Shown here: positions 32,549 to 46,600 of the stretch, in pieces
Position numbering within the stretch: position 1 is the stretch's first letter
Layout of the letters: each line of letters begins with the position of its first letter
Source: Branchiostoma belcheri
Taxonomy: Eukaryota; Chordata; Leptocardii; Amphioxiformes; Branchiostomatidae
NCBI RefSeq assembly: GCF_001625305.1
Contig: NW_017804176.1
Span: 1,773,283-1,837,282 of the forward strand
Length of the DNA stretch: 64,000 bases
Direction: 5' to 3'
Notes under the pieces: generated by a model
What the model was told of the DNA's origin: nothing
Database searches by the model: none
Seen by the model: only the letters and a program-made list of their open reading frames with translations
Translations under genes and position numbers: made by a program

Positions 32549-35500
32549 CCGACTCTCGTAGGGTTAACGTGTTATAAAAAGTCGACTGTGATTCACAGGT
32601 AGTAGGTAGATACCCTCCCTGATATTCTATTGGTTGATTTCAAGTTGGGTCAAAAGTCAGAATTGATTCCAATTTTTTTTTGACAAAATGAATAATAAGT
32701 TTCATGACCATTGATTGATTTGTAACTTTTTTTTTGGGGGGGGGGTTCTGGTTAAATTTATTGTAGTTATTCCAGATTTTCTGTCAGTCAGGGTTTTTAC
32801 ACTAGTTTTTATGTTAGTCTGTCTTTTAGGCATGGAGGGTAAGCTTTCATGGATGTCTCAATGACCTTTGACCCAAAATGGCATCAGCCAAACCATTAAA
32901 AAGGTGCTTGGGTAGTTGTGACTGTAAGATCAGTTGCTGTCAGTGTCTTGTTTTTGTAAACCTGTCACAGAAACAAATGAAATAGTTGAAGACTTTTCCA
33001 CCTTTTCTATTTTTAACCACCAGAAACTAAAAGGGCAAATGATATTTGTAAAATGTACATGTAATTTGCAAAGTGTCAGATATCATAATAAGTGTCACTC
33101 AGAATGCACATGTTTCTAGGCATGAATAAGAAGCTCACCCCTCGTTGTGTCATCTACGGATGTGCAAAAAATGATTAGTGGCTTTAGTATGCAGATCAAG
33201 ACTTTTGAGATATCAGAGCGGGAGAAGAACGTGTTTCACTATACAGATTAGGAACATATAGATTGTAAAGATTTTCTAGAACGACGTTGTTAGCTTGCTG
33301 TGAAAGTAGCTATCAATTTGTGTTGTACTACACGTAGTTCGGACAGTTGTGTCAGTACCCGTATAATCAGTACAGGCAGAAAATGCTCCGCATGAATTCG
33401 GTTAGGTTTGCCTCTTTCTTCAGATTCATGCATATGATTGTCTGATGATATTTTGTAGAAAATCATGAAACTGTGGAAAAAATTCCCGAAACATATCTTT
33501 CATACTTTGGTCATGGTCAGTCATGGGTGTTCGGTAGGAGCTAGTTGTAGCTGGTTTTAACTGGAATTTTTGACTCTGCCAGTTTGAGTTTCTCTGTTTA
33601 TGTGGGCTTTTTAGCCCGCCATTTGGTTGCTGCTTCTCGGAGTTGCCGTCCCGTAGAAGGGACGTTAAGCCATTGGTGTTGTGTCAGACCATGTGCACCT
33701 TAAAAACTCACCACATTTTGGTAAAAGAAGAGGGGATATCCCATGATATTTTGGCCCAAAGCTATAATCATTTGTTCTGGACTGTGGGGCTCGACTTTTG
33801 GCCAGTTAGGCAGTGTGGCTACATACCAACTAAAGCAATGAAATAAGAATGAAAAGGAATGAAAATTTTGGGTGAACCTAGCTACGCAACTGAGACTTTT
33901 CCTACTGATCAGTTTTTATTTGTTATGCAAATGACACTTGGGGCAAATGGAAATCAAAGGAAGACATTAGCCCTTATTACGATAATTTTAGCATGATGAA
34001 AAATGTTTACAAAATGACAATGGTTTTTGGTTATTATTGGCATAATTGGCAAAATCTTTCAGATATGAAGAGGGCTTTTTTGTGTGTTTTTCTTGGGATT
34101 CCTCCACGTTTGTTTTTAAACGGTGCGATTTTGTGCGACCAAGTCTTTCAGCCGTATCTTTGCGAAAACTTTCTCTACATCATAAACAACAAATGTCAAC
34201 GCTCTGCATGTCGGCAAGTTGGGTTTTTAATGTGTCTTTAAATGTAGCCTTGTGTATCATAGACAGCACTGTAAGCTGTCAACAGACATGTAAGATTTTG
34301 AGAGATTTTTGAAGCAGCTGTGGTTTTGAGAGCCAGTGGTCTCAGTTGTTTTCTAGACTTGCCGTTTCCCTTGTCGCGTGTGTTTGGACTTGAGGTATGT
34401 CAGAAAGGGGTTTCCAACAGTTTCCACCCACAGTGCGTGCGTTTGTTATTGCGAGGGCGAATCAAAGGCTCGTGAGGAAACGCGATCCCCGCATGTGTAA
34501 GCCAGGAATCTGTGATAAACACTCCCTGTGTATCTCAGCCCAAGCAGATGTCAGGTCAGAGGTCGCAGCACTTGCTAGGAGGAAAGATAGCAGCAGATTT
34601 GTATCATATCAGGATGCACATGTGTGGAACTTTGGCTTTATTGTGAAAAAAGACGTAGGGGTGCTCCGAATGTATATAGTCCACAATGAAGACTGTTTAA
34701 AAGTGTTTTTACACTGTAGTTTGATAAAAATAAAAAATAGGCTTGTATTTGTGTAGGTTTGGATGAAAACCTGATCGAGAAAAATGGTTTGACTGAAGTA
34801 AAGTGCTTATTGTTGTGAATCCTGTGGCCCGTTGTTTTACACGTGCCATGCAAATTTGTGTTTGCGTAGGATAGACTGTGTTTTTAGTTTATGGCAAAAT
34901 GGTGGACAAGTCTGGACGTGACTTGAGCATTCTCATGTCTAGTGAGAATGAACTTTATAGCGCACAGGAAATTGATGTGTTTTTGGTTAGAATGTGGCAA
35001 GCTCCTAAATATTTTGGGTGTTTGCTGGTCTTGTCTGGGTTCACACCAATAGGCACCAACTCGTCACAAGTAGTAATACATCAGAACGAAATGTAGTGTA
35101 GGATTTTACCATGTATCTAGTCACGATGGCAAATATGAGTACAGAATTGAAAAAAAAGAAGATGGAGCTGAAAAGGATACAAGTCCATCAGATCGAAAAT
35201 TATGTTGATTTGCAATGTAAATAATGTATAAATATATTTTGTATGAAAGCTTATGATCAAGTTGGATTTTTCTGCAACATTTGACTGTTTGAATCAGTGT
35301 GTCCAGTTGTGTAGGTGTTTTGTTTTGTTTTTCTCATGAATAATCTGATTCATATGAAACTGTTTTCCCTACAAAATGTCCACAGCTATACTTAAATTGG
35401 TGCACAAATTTCCAAAACGAAAGCACAAGCTGAAAAATTTGAAACCAGATAATGTACCTAAAGGTGTTTTGAAGCACCCCCTACCTCAATGATGAAGAAA

Positions 35501-38500
35501 ATGACATTCAAGGTGCTATCGATCTCTAAGCAAGTGAATTTCAGTTGTATCCCATGCTATTTGTTATTTTGGTTTTGTTTTAAATTGCTTTGTAACATCG
35601 GTGTGGGGCATCGGTTTACAAAAAAGAAGAAAAAGCAATGCACAACTTATATGCGATGCAACCATTTCGAAAGTTTTAACATTTATGAGGAAAGAAAAAA
35701 ATGTGAGGATTCATTGAAGATGGGAAAATAGCTTTTGTATGGTGGGAGTCAATACTGTAGTTCCACTCCTTAACCCTATGGGAACAGTGACTGACACTGA
35801 CTGCTGTGAGGACTTTTGATTGACAGGTACAGTACTGTACATGAGACAACACTGCTCGATGTTGTGTACACACACACACACACACTCAGCCTCTTTTTAT
35901 ACTTGACGTTTTATCTCCTGAAAGTGGCCAAAATTACAATGGATTGAAAAGTTGATAGTTCTAGGGCAAAAAAAAATGTAAATAGGTCAGATTAAATCTT
36001 GGTGCCAGTGCTTATATATCTTTACATGTGTAAATCTCCGGCTACTGTACTAATCAATATTTTTGCATAAAGATTTCATATTTCAGGAGAACACCTTGTA
36101 GTAGTCCTTCGATGTGCTATCTCTGGGATGGTGTGACAAAAGTATATTTTTGTTAATTCTTACCAGAATCTTTACAATGGTAGAGAGAGAGAGAGAGAAA
36201 GAAAGAAAGAAGGGATGTTGTGATCTCGAAAGTTGTGTCTGGTTATTGAGATGTTAAACAGCACAAAAGTGTTTCATAAAAAGAGTCGCAGATATAACAT
36301 ACAACTGCAATTTGTGCCACAATTAACGTACCTTTAATTAAACAAGATGATATAGTTAATTAATACATTACCTTGACGCATGTTTTCTCCTTTTTATGTA
36401 GAGTATCCTGTTTTAGTTACCTAAGATAAAAAGAGTTGAATTTTTGTATTGTTGTAATTCTGCTGAACAAGCTTTGATAAGTTTTTGGTTGTAATAAGAG
36501 TAGTTGTTAGGAGAAAGTGGAAAACCTTGTACATAAGTGCTTTCTTACTTGATATGTGTAATTTACCTCCACATGTGGAGAGGCAGACTGACTGGATGTG
36601 TCATTCATGAATATTCATCTATTAAAGACATGAACATGTCACTCTGCTGGCCTTCTTAATTGTCTGTCATTGTTTGATTTATCTTCAAGAAGATGTTAGG
36701 AAGGAAAATTATTCTTTGTTGTTTCTCAGGTTAACAGGGATGCTTGAAAATGTTATGGTTTTCCATCCCAGTATCTGCTTGGAGACTGCACAGTAAACAC
36801 CTTGAGAGAGGGAAAAAACACCTTTGAGAGAAAAATATTACCTCTAGGGATTCCGTTATATTGAAGTTTTTATCAATTCAAAATTCAGAACTTATGAAAT
36901 GGAAGGAAGAAGTAAGATGTTAGTGACTATGAAAAACAACTAAGTTCATTTGTATGGTTGAGTCGAAAGTTCTTTCTTTTGTTTTCACTGGTCATAATCA
37001 ATGTATATCAAGTTTGAGGGAATTCGACCTACACCTTTTACTAGCACTCGATTTGGAAGGTTAACCAATCAAAAACACAATACAGAACAATTGGACTTGG
37101 ACGTTTTGAAATTTCTGCTTGTCTGATTTGATACCTGCAGTTAATCCTATTGTTCAGTTACAAAGGGAGGTTTCTGCTTGACGTAGAATGCATTTAAGCT
37201 TGGCTATTATGTGGTTAGAAATGGCAAAGGTGACGTCAATGCACTACTGTTCCTACACGTACCTGTATGTTCTCTGATGTGTTCCAGGCATGCTGTCACC
37301 ATAAATACTGTAAATCTTCAATTCATAGCATTTGCAGTGGATTTATTTTCACAGAGATCCCTCCGCTGCAAAATCATGACACTGCAAATATACAGTATGT
37401 TTCCATTTATTGCTAGCCTTCAGAATTGTTTTCAACACACCATTGCATCAAGTTAAACCTGTCTGAGAAAAATTTAAGGGTCCTGTGACATTTGTCATAA
37501 ACTATGTCAATGTGTTGGACAGTAAATTAAAGGCATTCTTGTGAAAGCTGTCTTGTGGGGAAAAATGTTAAAAATGTTAAAAGTTGGTTCCATTGTCATA
37601 GCCTCACTGAAAATTCTGAAAGTCACCAAAGAAAGAGGCAGATACAATGAATGCACCTTTTACAGTTGATAAACAGATGATTGATTACCTATGGAAGATG
37701 TCATGACATGTTTTGGTCTCTGGTCATTCTCAAAGTACAGTCAGATAAGGACCTCATACACAAATGACAGTGATGTATGGACATGTGCTGCCATTTGCTT
37801 TAATTGTGCCAAATTACCTGATGAATTATTTGTAGAGACCACTTGTCAGCTGAGCATGGTTGACACAGAGCAGACCATTTGGGATTTGCTCTCATGCCAC
37901 CATGAAAAAGAGAAAGCTTCAGTTGTTTTTATCTTCATACCTTTGATACCTTTCCACTGGTCGTAATTTTCACGCCTGGCCTTTTTTATGAGGCAGGCAA
38001 ACACAAAGGAGACCTGTCAAAGATTGCTGACTAACAAAGGGACCCACACAGCTCATGACAAGTACGTAACATGGGGGCAATTAGACTGCCACAACAATTG
38101 CCAACACCATTACTCATTCAGGAAGCAAAATGGTAAATTGCCACTTTCATTTTCAGCGCTTTAGCCTTAATTGGTCTTAACTAGTGATAGTGTAGAGTAT
38201 TATTAGTATCATTAATATTTTTTGCAGTTACAAAAGGTTTCCAAGGCTTTAGTAATAAAAGGTTTGGAGCAGTAAATGTGAGAGATTCTACAAATTTACC
38301 AGTAGTTTGTTAGAGTTATTAGTTAATTTCTCTGTGTATTAATTGCCTGTTTTTATACCAAATGTTTCTTCTGTTCTTGCAATTATCCCTCTGACATGAA
38401 TATGCAATAAAACATTATTTAAAGAGATTCTTCAAGAGAAGACTTCTTCAAAGGAATGACACAAGGTCGGGAGCAAATTAAGCAGGAATGTGGTTGGGTA

Positions 38501-38900
38501 GGGGGTCCTGATTATTCCAAACATGAATGGGGGCTTCAGGGCAAAGAAAACAGGGAAGGTCATGCTATGATGTCACATAATGCCCTATGGGGTCATGTTT
38601 CTTTCACAAATTGTTGACATCCCCCCAGGGAGCAATGCTACACATGACTTGCCTTGACCTTTGTGTTCTGTTAAGCATCAGGATGGGGATCTGCTGATAG
38701 GCTGTGATATACCAACTGCGTCATTCCCTGCCTTCCTAGTTATTTATTGGTTACTGGATTAGGGAGATGGTTAAAGGTTACTTTTATTATCCTTGCCGGA
38801 GAGGGAAAAGAATAATAAAAAACTTTTTGATCGAATCAATCAGTCAATCAAACATTGGCTTATCAACAACTAAAAATGTAGCAGATTCAACCAAACTGCT
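32549..38900 (+). other. FoxO 3' UTR and intergenic DNA
   Basis: AT-rich sequence without a supported gene. Candidate polyA signals are AATAAA at about 34731, ATTAAA at about 36619 and AATAAA at about 38405; which is used cannot be told. Microsatellites (GA)n/(GAAA)n lie at 36183-36210 and (CA)n at 35872-35884. A CGTCCC...GGGACG hairpin word near 33645-33664 resembles a dispersed repeat. The 119-codon frame at 34397-34756 is taken as chance. Confidence 0.5.
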
Positions 38901-38919
38901 ACACTGATTTATAAACTAA

Positions 38920-39285
38920 GGCCACACCAATTTAATTTGTTGGTTCTCGGATTCGCCTCTTCATTTTTTTCTGATTTGCAAAAAAAAAAAAAATTTTGTA
39001 TCAGCTCAAAAATGCTCATATTTTGCCCCCAACAGTTGAGGAAAGTCATTTTCCTCCTAGTTGTTACAGTTTTTCCATCTACCAATGCAGTGGTTTGATT
39101 AAAAGTTCAAAATTCATTGTTTGAATACTAACCCAGCCTTTTGTGTTGACTCAATGGCTATTATCGTTGCATTTTGGGCTATGATGGGATGCCTAAACCT
39201 GTTTTTATTTTTTATTTTTTTCGCCCTGTCGCTTCATATTTTTTCTGAAAAAATCCGAGAACCAACAAATTAAATTGGTGTGGCC
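38920..39285. mobile_element. 366 bp MITE with perfect 34 bp terminal inverted repeats
   Basis: Starts GGCCACACCAATTTAATTTG and ends with the exact reverse complement. The match continues perfectly for 34 bp to GGTTCTCGGATT. TAA flanks both ends (38917-38919 and 39286-39288). A 3 bp TAA target duplication with a GGC-type terminus fits PIF/Harbinger-derived MITEs (known family trait). The interior is AT-rich with no coding capacity. The perfect termini suggest recent movement. Confidence 0.85.
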
Positions 39286-39443
39286 TAAGAGGCATAAATC
39301 TAAAGGAGTAAGCATTAGGGAATGCCAGATTTTGAATGAATGAATTTCTCCAGATTCACTTTTGAAGTTTGAGAACAACCACATTTTTGTCAAAAACTTT
39401 CTTGAAAAAAAAAAGAACAGGTCAGTTATAAGCTCTCATAGTC

Positions 39444-39647
39444 ATGCAGGTCACATTTTCACTCAGAGGAAAGACATCAGAAAAAGAAGATGAAAATCCA
39501 AGAAGCACAGCGGGGAGACCTGGATGCTCAACCAATAAACCTCCAAGTCTTCTCCATCCTACACACCTCACACCTGTCGGAGAGGCTGAAGTGATAACGC
39601 CATCCAATTTTCTTCACCAAAGGCGCCGTGCAAGTCTTTCTGATTGA
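39444..39647 (+). CDS. Candidate orphan exon, 67 codons
   Basis: Frame with protein-like composition (HLTPVGEAEVITPSNFLHQ, then RRRASLSD, a PKA-type phosphosite) ending TGA at 39645-39647. After the TGA the same frame stays open for about 60 more codons. Acceptor-like gaacag and catgcag precede it. No partner exon was found upstream or downstream. It could be the last exon of an unmodelled small gene, or chance. Confidence 0.25.
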   Translation: MQVTFSLRGKTSEKEDENPRSTAGRPGCSTNKPPSLLHPTHLTPVGEAEVITPSNFLHQRRRASLSD

Positions 39648-40539
39648 AGGCGAGCGGAAGCATATAAGCAGAAAATTGGAGACTATCCGAAGACATGCCA
39701 GGTTACCCAACCCACCAATCAACTGGATTTCACTTCAATCCATCTCTCCACTTTTGTATGCCGGGAACGTCACGACACTGCACAGAATTCTAAGTTGCAA
39801 CCCAATTTCATTACCACTTGGATACAGACCGATTTTTAATGTTGTTACTTTTAAGATTGATCCCCAATGCCTGCAAATGTTTTCTTTTTTTATGACATAA
39901 TTCTACCCCAATGAATTGCTTGTCATGGGCAGATAGGAAAATAATGTCAACTAATGGAAGACTTTAATAAGAAAATTGGATTGTGTTGCCAGCAATCAAA
40001 GGCTGACAGGATGAATTATCCAGGAACAGTGTGTAGTATGGGCCACTGCATGGGGAATTCAACAATGTTGAAATTGACAGCGTTTGTTAGATGCATGTGT
40101 GTTAAAATATGTGTGGGCGGCATCCATGCATACATTTATGAATGTGTGTAAATGCAACGTTATATTTTTTATTGTTATAAAAAGATGGTAAACACAATTT
40201 GTGCAAGCAATGAATTCCTCGAAAGACATCCAAAGACATTTCCAAAAATAAAAAAGATGAAATGACATCAATTATAACGAATATTATGATTTTTCATTTG
40301 TAATACATGTATATTGATATAAACTGTTATGTGACTTTTATTTGTCTTCATGTATCACTGTACAGTAACGGTAAAGCTTTAACATTCCCAAGTTTTTAGC
40401 CAAAGTTTCCTCCAAATCAAAAAACCAACGCCATGTAAAAACCATAAACACATTTAACATGTCACAATGTTTCCTCCCAACATCTGCTTGGAGAAGCCAA
40501 CATGTTTTGACTACTGCTTCATCACCCCTGCCGAAAGAA

Positions 40540-40620
40540 ATGGCACCTTCCATATTCAAGATGGCTGCCTCCAGGGAAGAAAAGAGACTGTCGATGTGGC
40601 TGTGTTTTTCTGGGTTTTTG
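40540..40620 (+). CDS. MFSD9 exon 1
   Basis: MAPSIFKMAASREEKRLSMW... with donor TTG|gtaagt. Phase 0 continues straight into exon 2. The exon was recognised because it supplies the first half of helix 1. Confidence 0.8.
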
Positions 40621-43600
40621 GTAAGTTTTGAGAATTTAAAGTCAATATGTTTGTTGCAGAAATAAAGAAATATACACATAGATACGCATCATCACAACAT
40701 ATAGCATTGTCAACGTTTTAATTATTTGTTTTGTTTACAATTTATTGTACCACCCGTTGAACACAGCAAAGCTCTTTATTCACAACCACAATGTTTACAA
40801 TTTAGTTTCAATTTTATAGGAAGTATTGGGTTATAGTATTGGTATGACATTTTTTTTAATACCAGAGCCTGATCTATCATGCTGTTGCCGTTGTCTGCTG
40901 GTTTTGGTTTTGCCATTAATGCCCTTGATCATGATAATGATCATTCTGGCATACTCATTTTCACCTGAGCAAAGGGCACAAGGTTGGTGACTTGGCAGTT
41001 TTCAAACCCGGGACCTCTTGGTTCTGAACAGAATGCTCTGCCGTTACGTCACACAACCTCACGTACACCACACGTTGCACTCCCAAATGCATTTACATTT
41101 TATAGGTGTTTCATATTATTTCACTCCAAGGGAATGTGTGTACATCATACTACATGTGTTTTCGTGTTTGTGTCGCCTATATGGCGACTCATGAATTGTG
41201 CATATTTTGCCATCTTATACATTGCCCTCAAGAAGAGAAAGCTTCATTGGCTGAAGTATGTAGGCATTTCCTGTGGGCTGAACAATGATCCATTTTCGTC
41301 CCGGTTTCTGGCCTGGGTGTCCCAAGCTTTCCTGTGAGTTTACCCCACAGTTTGGCTGTGTTGGCTGTGTTTAGATCTCCCTATATATTATAGCTAAATA
41401 TTCCACAATATGACCAACTCTGATGAATACTGTGGAGTGTCAGCCACCATCCTGGACAGACATAAAATAGATATATCTACATACATGATATGGAGAAACA
41501 TCATAGTTGTCACCTCCCAATTGCAAGAGGATGAACTGAACTTTCCTGAGTGCTCTAGATGTCTTGGCCAGACCTAAGAACCAATATATTGAATTGGTCT
41601 GGCCTTTGTTCATGGTAAAAGCCAAACTAATGCCTGCACATGTCCCTCCACTTACAGGTTGTGGTGTCCTGAACAAGGACACAGTAACAGGAGGTATCAA
41701 TCACTGCCTTATATGGTCAGGCTAGCCTTGAACCTGACCCCACAGTTCACGTTCCCTAACTCCTGACTGTTTATGTTGGCATCACTTACACTTTAACCAG
41801 AAGCCAGGGGCTTTATTGGTAGCTTACAGATATAGGACAAAGTTGAAGCATGTTCTAACTTCTATGATTATGAATTAGGCCAAGGGAAAAAATGTTGTGT
41901 GTCCTGTTTACAGACCAACCCTAGAAAAAACTGCTGACCCTAGCCATTTTTTATGGATCCCTGCAAGGGACATGATTTTTTTTAGCTGATCGCCCTTTTC
42001 TAGCTCCATGATCTGACATCTGAGTGATGAAACATTGTACAATCAGTTTGCCAACATTGAAATTGAAAATGTAAGTATCCTCATACAAGTTTGACTTTGT
42101 TAAACTGTGTTGTATAAGTTGGATCACTAGTCGAAGAGATCACCAAAGTCTAAAATAAGAAGATAGAGAAAGAAAAAGACAATCCCTACCTACCGACCCT
42201 AATTTTTAGGACTGAAACAGGAAACACCACATTCTTTTTCCTTATTTTATTTTTGAGAGACTTATATAAAAACAATAGTCAATTTGCATTGTCTAATCTT
42301 TAAGTTTCATCTTACTTCCAAAATATTTTTTGATTTTTGGTCACGTAAGATCTAGAATCAGCTTAAAAGTTAAATGAAATATTTGGATTTTGGTCCCGTG
42401 CAAAACTCTTTCTAATTTCTAAAGCAGCCATCTGTGTGTATTATCAAGACATTCAGACAAGATTATGCAAGACACAGATATGACGTCTACAAACTGGCTA
42501 GTTCTATTTCATTTTGACGAGACACATGCAAAGCTTAAGAGGTTGTCTTCCTAACTAGCATGATATTTTAGAAGATGTTATGGATAGCATTAGGCTCCAC
42601 TGTAACCCGGTAACTCAGTACACTCTCTTGTAATGTAAAGTTGCCTCCAGCAACAGATAGACTGTGAATAGTAACATATTAAGCTGTCATATCTGACGTG
42701 AGCGTAGGGAGTTTAGAAATGTTACATTGAAAGGGTGTGCCAGAGTGCAAAGCTTCCATGAAATCATCATCAAAGGGTATTATGGGTCACTGCTGAAACC
42801 ATTATCTGTGTGACAGCTTTAAGAAATGATTGATAAGGGACCTGGCCTGGTGCTGCTAACCCAGTTCCCAATTACCCGCTCCTCACGTTGTGCCTAGGGG
42901 GGTTCTGAGAATTGACATTATCCAGCCTTACAGATGAGACATGGTTATCATACTGTAAATCTGAAAATGTTAACTGCTGTTTTAATCTTTGCCTTATTTG
43001 TGGGGACATCTCCAAGTCATGTCAAAGTCATGCTAATAAATGCACTATACAATGCTGCAAAATTATTTCAACTGTAAGCTTAAATTAAAACACTGCGAAA
43101 TTAATAAAAGGCATCCTTTCCTCTCCTAATTAAGTCTTTTCAAAGATAAGTGGGTTTGTAGTACATAGAGATGGTCTGGCTGTGACAGCAGGGAAATTAC
43201 AAGGTCTCTAAACTTGATCTTCTGGTAGCTTCCAGTTGTCAAATTAGATTAGTTTGAAAGATTGCATGCATGTGCTTTCAGAGACATTCAATCTAGGCTC
43301 TTACAGAACCTCAGAATTCAAGCATATATTCCATACATGCACACTTACATGTAGCTGTACTTCTATCACACTGGCAAAGCAAAATGCAAATTTGTTGGAA
43401 ATGTATGCAACCAACTGTGGAGTAAAAGAATAGATACACAATGTATTTTTACAGAAGGGTGCCCCCTTTTGCTTACCACTTGAACTGCACTTGAACATAT
43501 TAAATTTTGTAAAATGGTTTGAATTTTGATGTACTTTTCAGGATTTGTTTGGAGTGAGCATGATCATCCCACTACTGTCCAGACATGCTAAAGACATGGG

Positions 43601-46600
43601 AGCAACACCAACTCTCATGGGAGCCTTAGGTAAGGTTTTTATGAGTCTATTGCTAAAAAAACGCTAAAAAACTTTTCTATATCTGTCTAATTTAATTCCA
43701 ATTCAATTGTAATTTCTCAACATTTCAAACAAGTTAATGTTGTCTGTCATGTCATTAATTTGATTAAATACATTAACCTGATGTGTAAAAACATGCAAAG
43801 TTTCGTAATTTAAGATTTTTAAGCAGATAAAATGAATAGAAGCTGTTTGATGATAATCAATTCTTTAAATTGTCCTCATGTTGGTATAGTTTCTGTATTT
43901 TCTCAAAAAAGGTATATTTTTACTCCACCTGCATAACCCTAATATTTTGAAATGTACTATAATATCTTTATGGCTGTATGTAAAATTTGTTAATATTGCA
44001 AGCAGTAACTTTGACATTTAAAAATAATTGAGTTGAGAAAAGGTTTGGGAAATCCCTTATAATGAAGTTATATGTCCTTTTCAACCATGTCTTGTTCCCT
44101 ATATGATATTGTGCTGTAAAATGTAATTCCTTTCTAGAAATTGTAAGGGAAGAATGCCAAATGGGTACTGAGAGATACTGATTGAATTTACCCAGCACAG
44201 TAATTGCACTGACTTACTGAGATGTGTCCCTTGGCGAACGATAATGAAGTCCCAAAGTCACCTGTGCTGCAATGAGATATGTCTTTTATCTAATTTGACA
44301 GAGCGATATTTTGATCATACAGAGCTATTCCAAAGTAGTACCTATCAAGTAATTGTAATTATTACCTGCACCAGCAGTGACAGTGATACTCATAAATTTT
44401 ACGAGGCATAGATCCATAACAGTAGCCTGTTTACCATTCTAGTCTAGCTTTCTTTTGTTGGCTTCCCTGTACAATAGTCTGGCACCTGTTAATAAATGAT
44501 TGGCATTTGAATGGTTGCCTGTAGCATTAGGAGAGAGTTTTGTCCATAGGAAATATAGGCAAGAGTTCTGATATGAATAGATACAACTATTAGTATTACT
44601 GATAAGTAGATAGCAATTTGCACAACTGACTACAATTCAGTACCATGGACAGAGACATATTACATGTAATACTTCTACCTTTGGAAAAAACACTTGTTCT
44701 ATTGTATAACATGGTTCGTTTCTCCTATTTCCAGCTTCAGTGTACGGTGGAATTCAACTCTTCTCCAGTCCACTCATAGTAAGTGATGGATTGAGCATTC
44801 AAGGTTTCTTCAAAAGTTGGATTTGTACAGCATAACACGATTTAGTCTAAAATGGAAATGAAACCTGTTGCATTCAAAAAGGTACATGTTATGAAAAAAG
44901 GTATGATTCGAATAGAAAAAAAAGGTTTGATTCGAATAGAAATTGTTCTTACTAATATTACAAAAACATTACATCCATAATTTGGGGAAGGGGGGCAAAG
45001 ATGGTTTTTACAACAATGTTGTCAGACCCTGTATATTGCTGGTAAATCTAAGAATAGCTTTTTATCTTGTTCTTGTTCTTTTCGTATACTAATTGCCATT
45101 TATTTCTTAAATGTTGCAGCCGCCCAAAAAATGTGAGGCTTTGTTTTCAGTGTCTGTGTGAATGCCTGTGTTTTTAAGCCCTGTTTTAACTGTATCAGCC
45201 TTTGCAAAATGATGTAGAAGGTTAAAGAGAAGCCTGCTTCTTCCTGACCATTCCACCAATGATGTCCTCTCTTCATGATTTCCTCACCCTTCCATTAAAC
45301 CCAATCAGCCGTCCCGTACCATCCGCTAACGACAGGCGAGCGCTGCACGCAGAGTGATTTCCCTCGGCCACTCGTGAGCAATCAGACAACAGTTAGCGCA
45401 CGAAGGCACCTGGCCGCTCTCCAAGGGCCGCGATTAGCGGATCTCGATGAGTTCTTCAAAGATCGATGCTCGTTGCTCCCCTCTGATGACCAGATTACAC
45501 TTTACACCAGATCTACACTACTGCTAACGTCAGTCTAGTCACCCATGGGGATCAGGCACTGATCATTCTTAATCTCACACTGAGATTAACTAATCTAAAA
45601 GCACACTACATTCTAGTCTCCTAATGAGCTCTTTTGATTGGTGGTACTTTTGGTCCAAAGGGAAGCTATCCTTGTATTAAGGCATAGTTAGGATATGAAA
45701 GTACATGTACATGTTGAGTTCTGGAGCAAATGATTTTAATCCTATTTTAAAGCATATACTATATAATAATAGTATGTGTATGCATGAAGTGCACATTAGC
45801 TTATCAATCTGTAATTTTCCCTGAGAAAAAAAAAACTAACTGAAATACCCTTCAATAATTACTTAGAAACATCTCTTAGTATCACTTAGTAAAGTATTTG
45901 GAGAATTATGTACATATATGTTATAGTAACTGGGACTTAATTTCATATTGGGAACTTTTCTAGATATTTCAAGGTTGGGTTGAACAAAATACTACATGTA
46001 CATGTAGCATTAGCAGAAATTAAACAATGGCAAACATTTTGAGATTTACAGTAGTAATAAGATAGAGTACACATAGAAACAGATTATTAATAGAAACCAC
46101 TTCTGGATTATTGACTTTCTTAATGACATGTTGTAGTTCCTGTGTACGTACGTTAGCCTTATTAGGTAATCCAAAAGCCTGGTTGGGTAAGTATGATTAA
46201 TTGCTTCTAGTGCACATTACATACCCAATTACTAACCTGTATTTACGGACCCAGTTGCCTCTCGGAGTGATTAAAATAGTTGAGGCCACACCAATTGGAT
46301 TTGTTGGCTCTTGATCTTAATCTGGGATTTAGAAAATAAGATAATGCTGATCTGGAAGGTTAGAATGTCAATTGATTTAAATTTGCGATGACTTACTAAG
46401 GTTTTGCAGTAGAAGGGGCAATGAGGTGGATTCACAGTATTTTAACCTTTAGCCATTTGGCTACTGAGTCTCTATTGGTTACAGGGCTAGGCAACAGGGA
46501 GGAGGTTAACTTTGTAATTAACTTAAACAACTGTAGTAACACATTGCAGGACAGTATAAGCTGTAAAAGTGTGAAGTGAACATAACTGAGGAAACATGAA

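Noticed and set aside
34397-34756. 119-codon plus frame in the FoxO 3' region
   Set aside because: No start context, splice or domain support; lies in 3' UTR/intergenic sequence.
40984-41337. 117-codon plus frame in MFSD9 intron 1
   Set aside because: Begins inside the antisense SINE and does not join neighbouring exons in phase.
41569-46300. One 4.7 kb transposon bounded by the two MITE-like termini
   Set aside because: The termini face the wrong way: the left one is a right-type end and the right one a left-type end.
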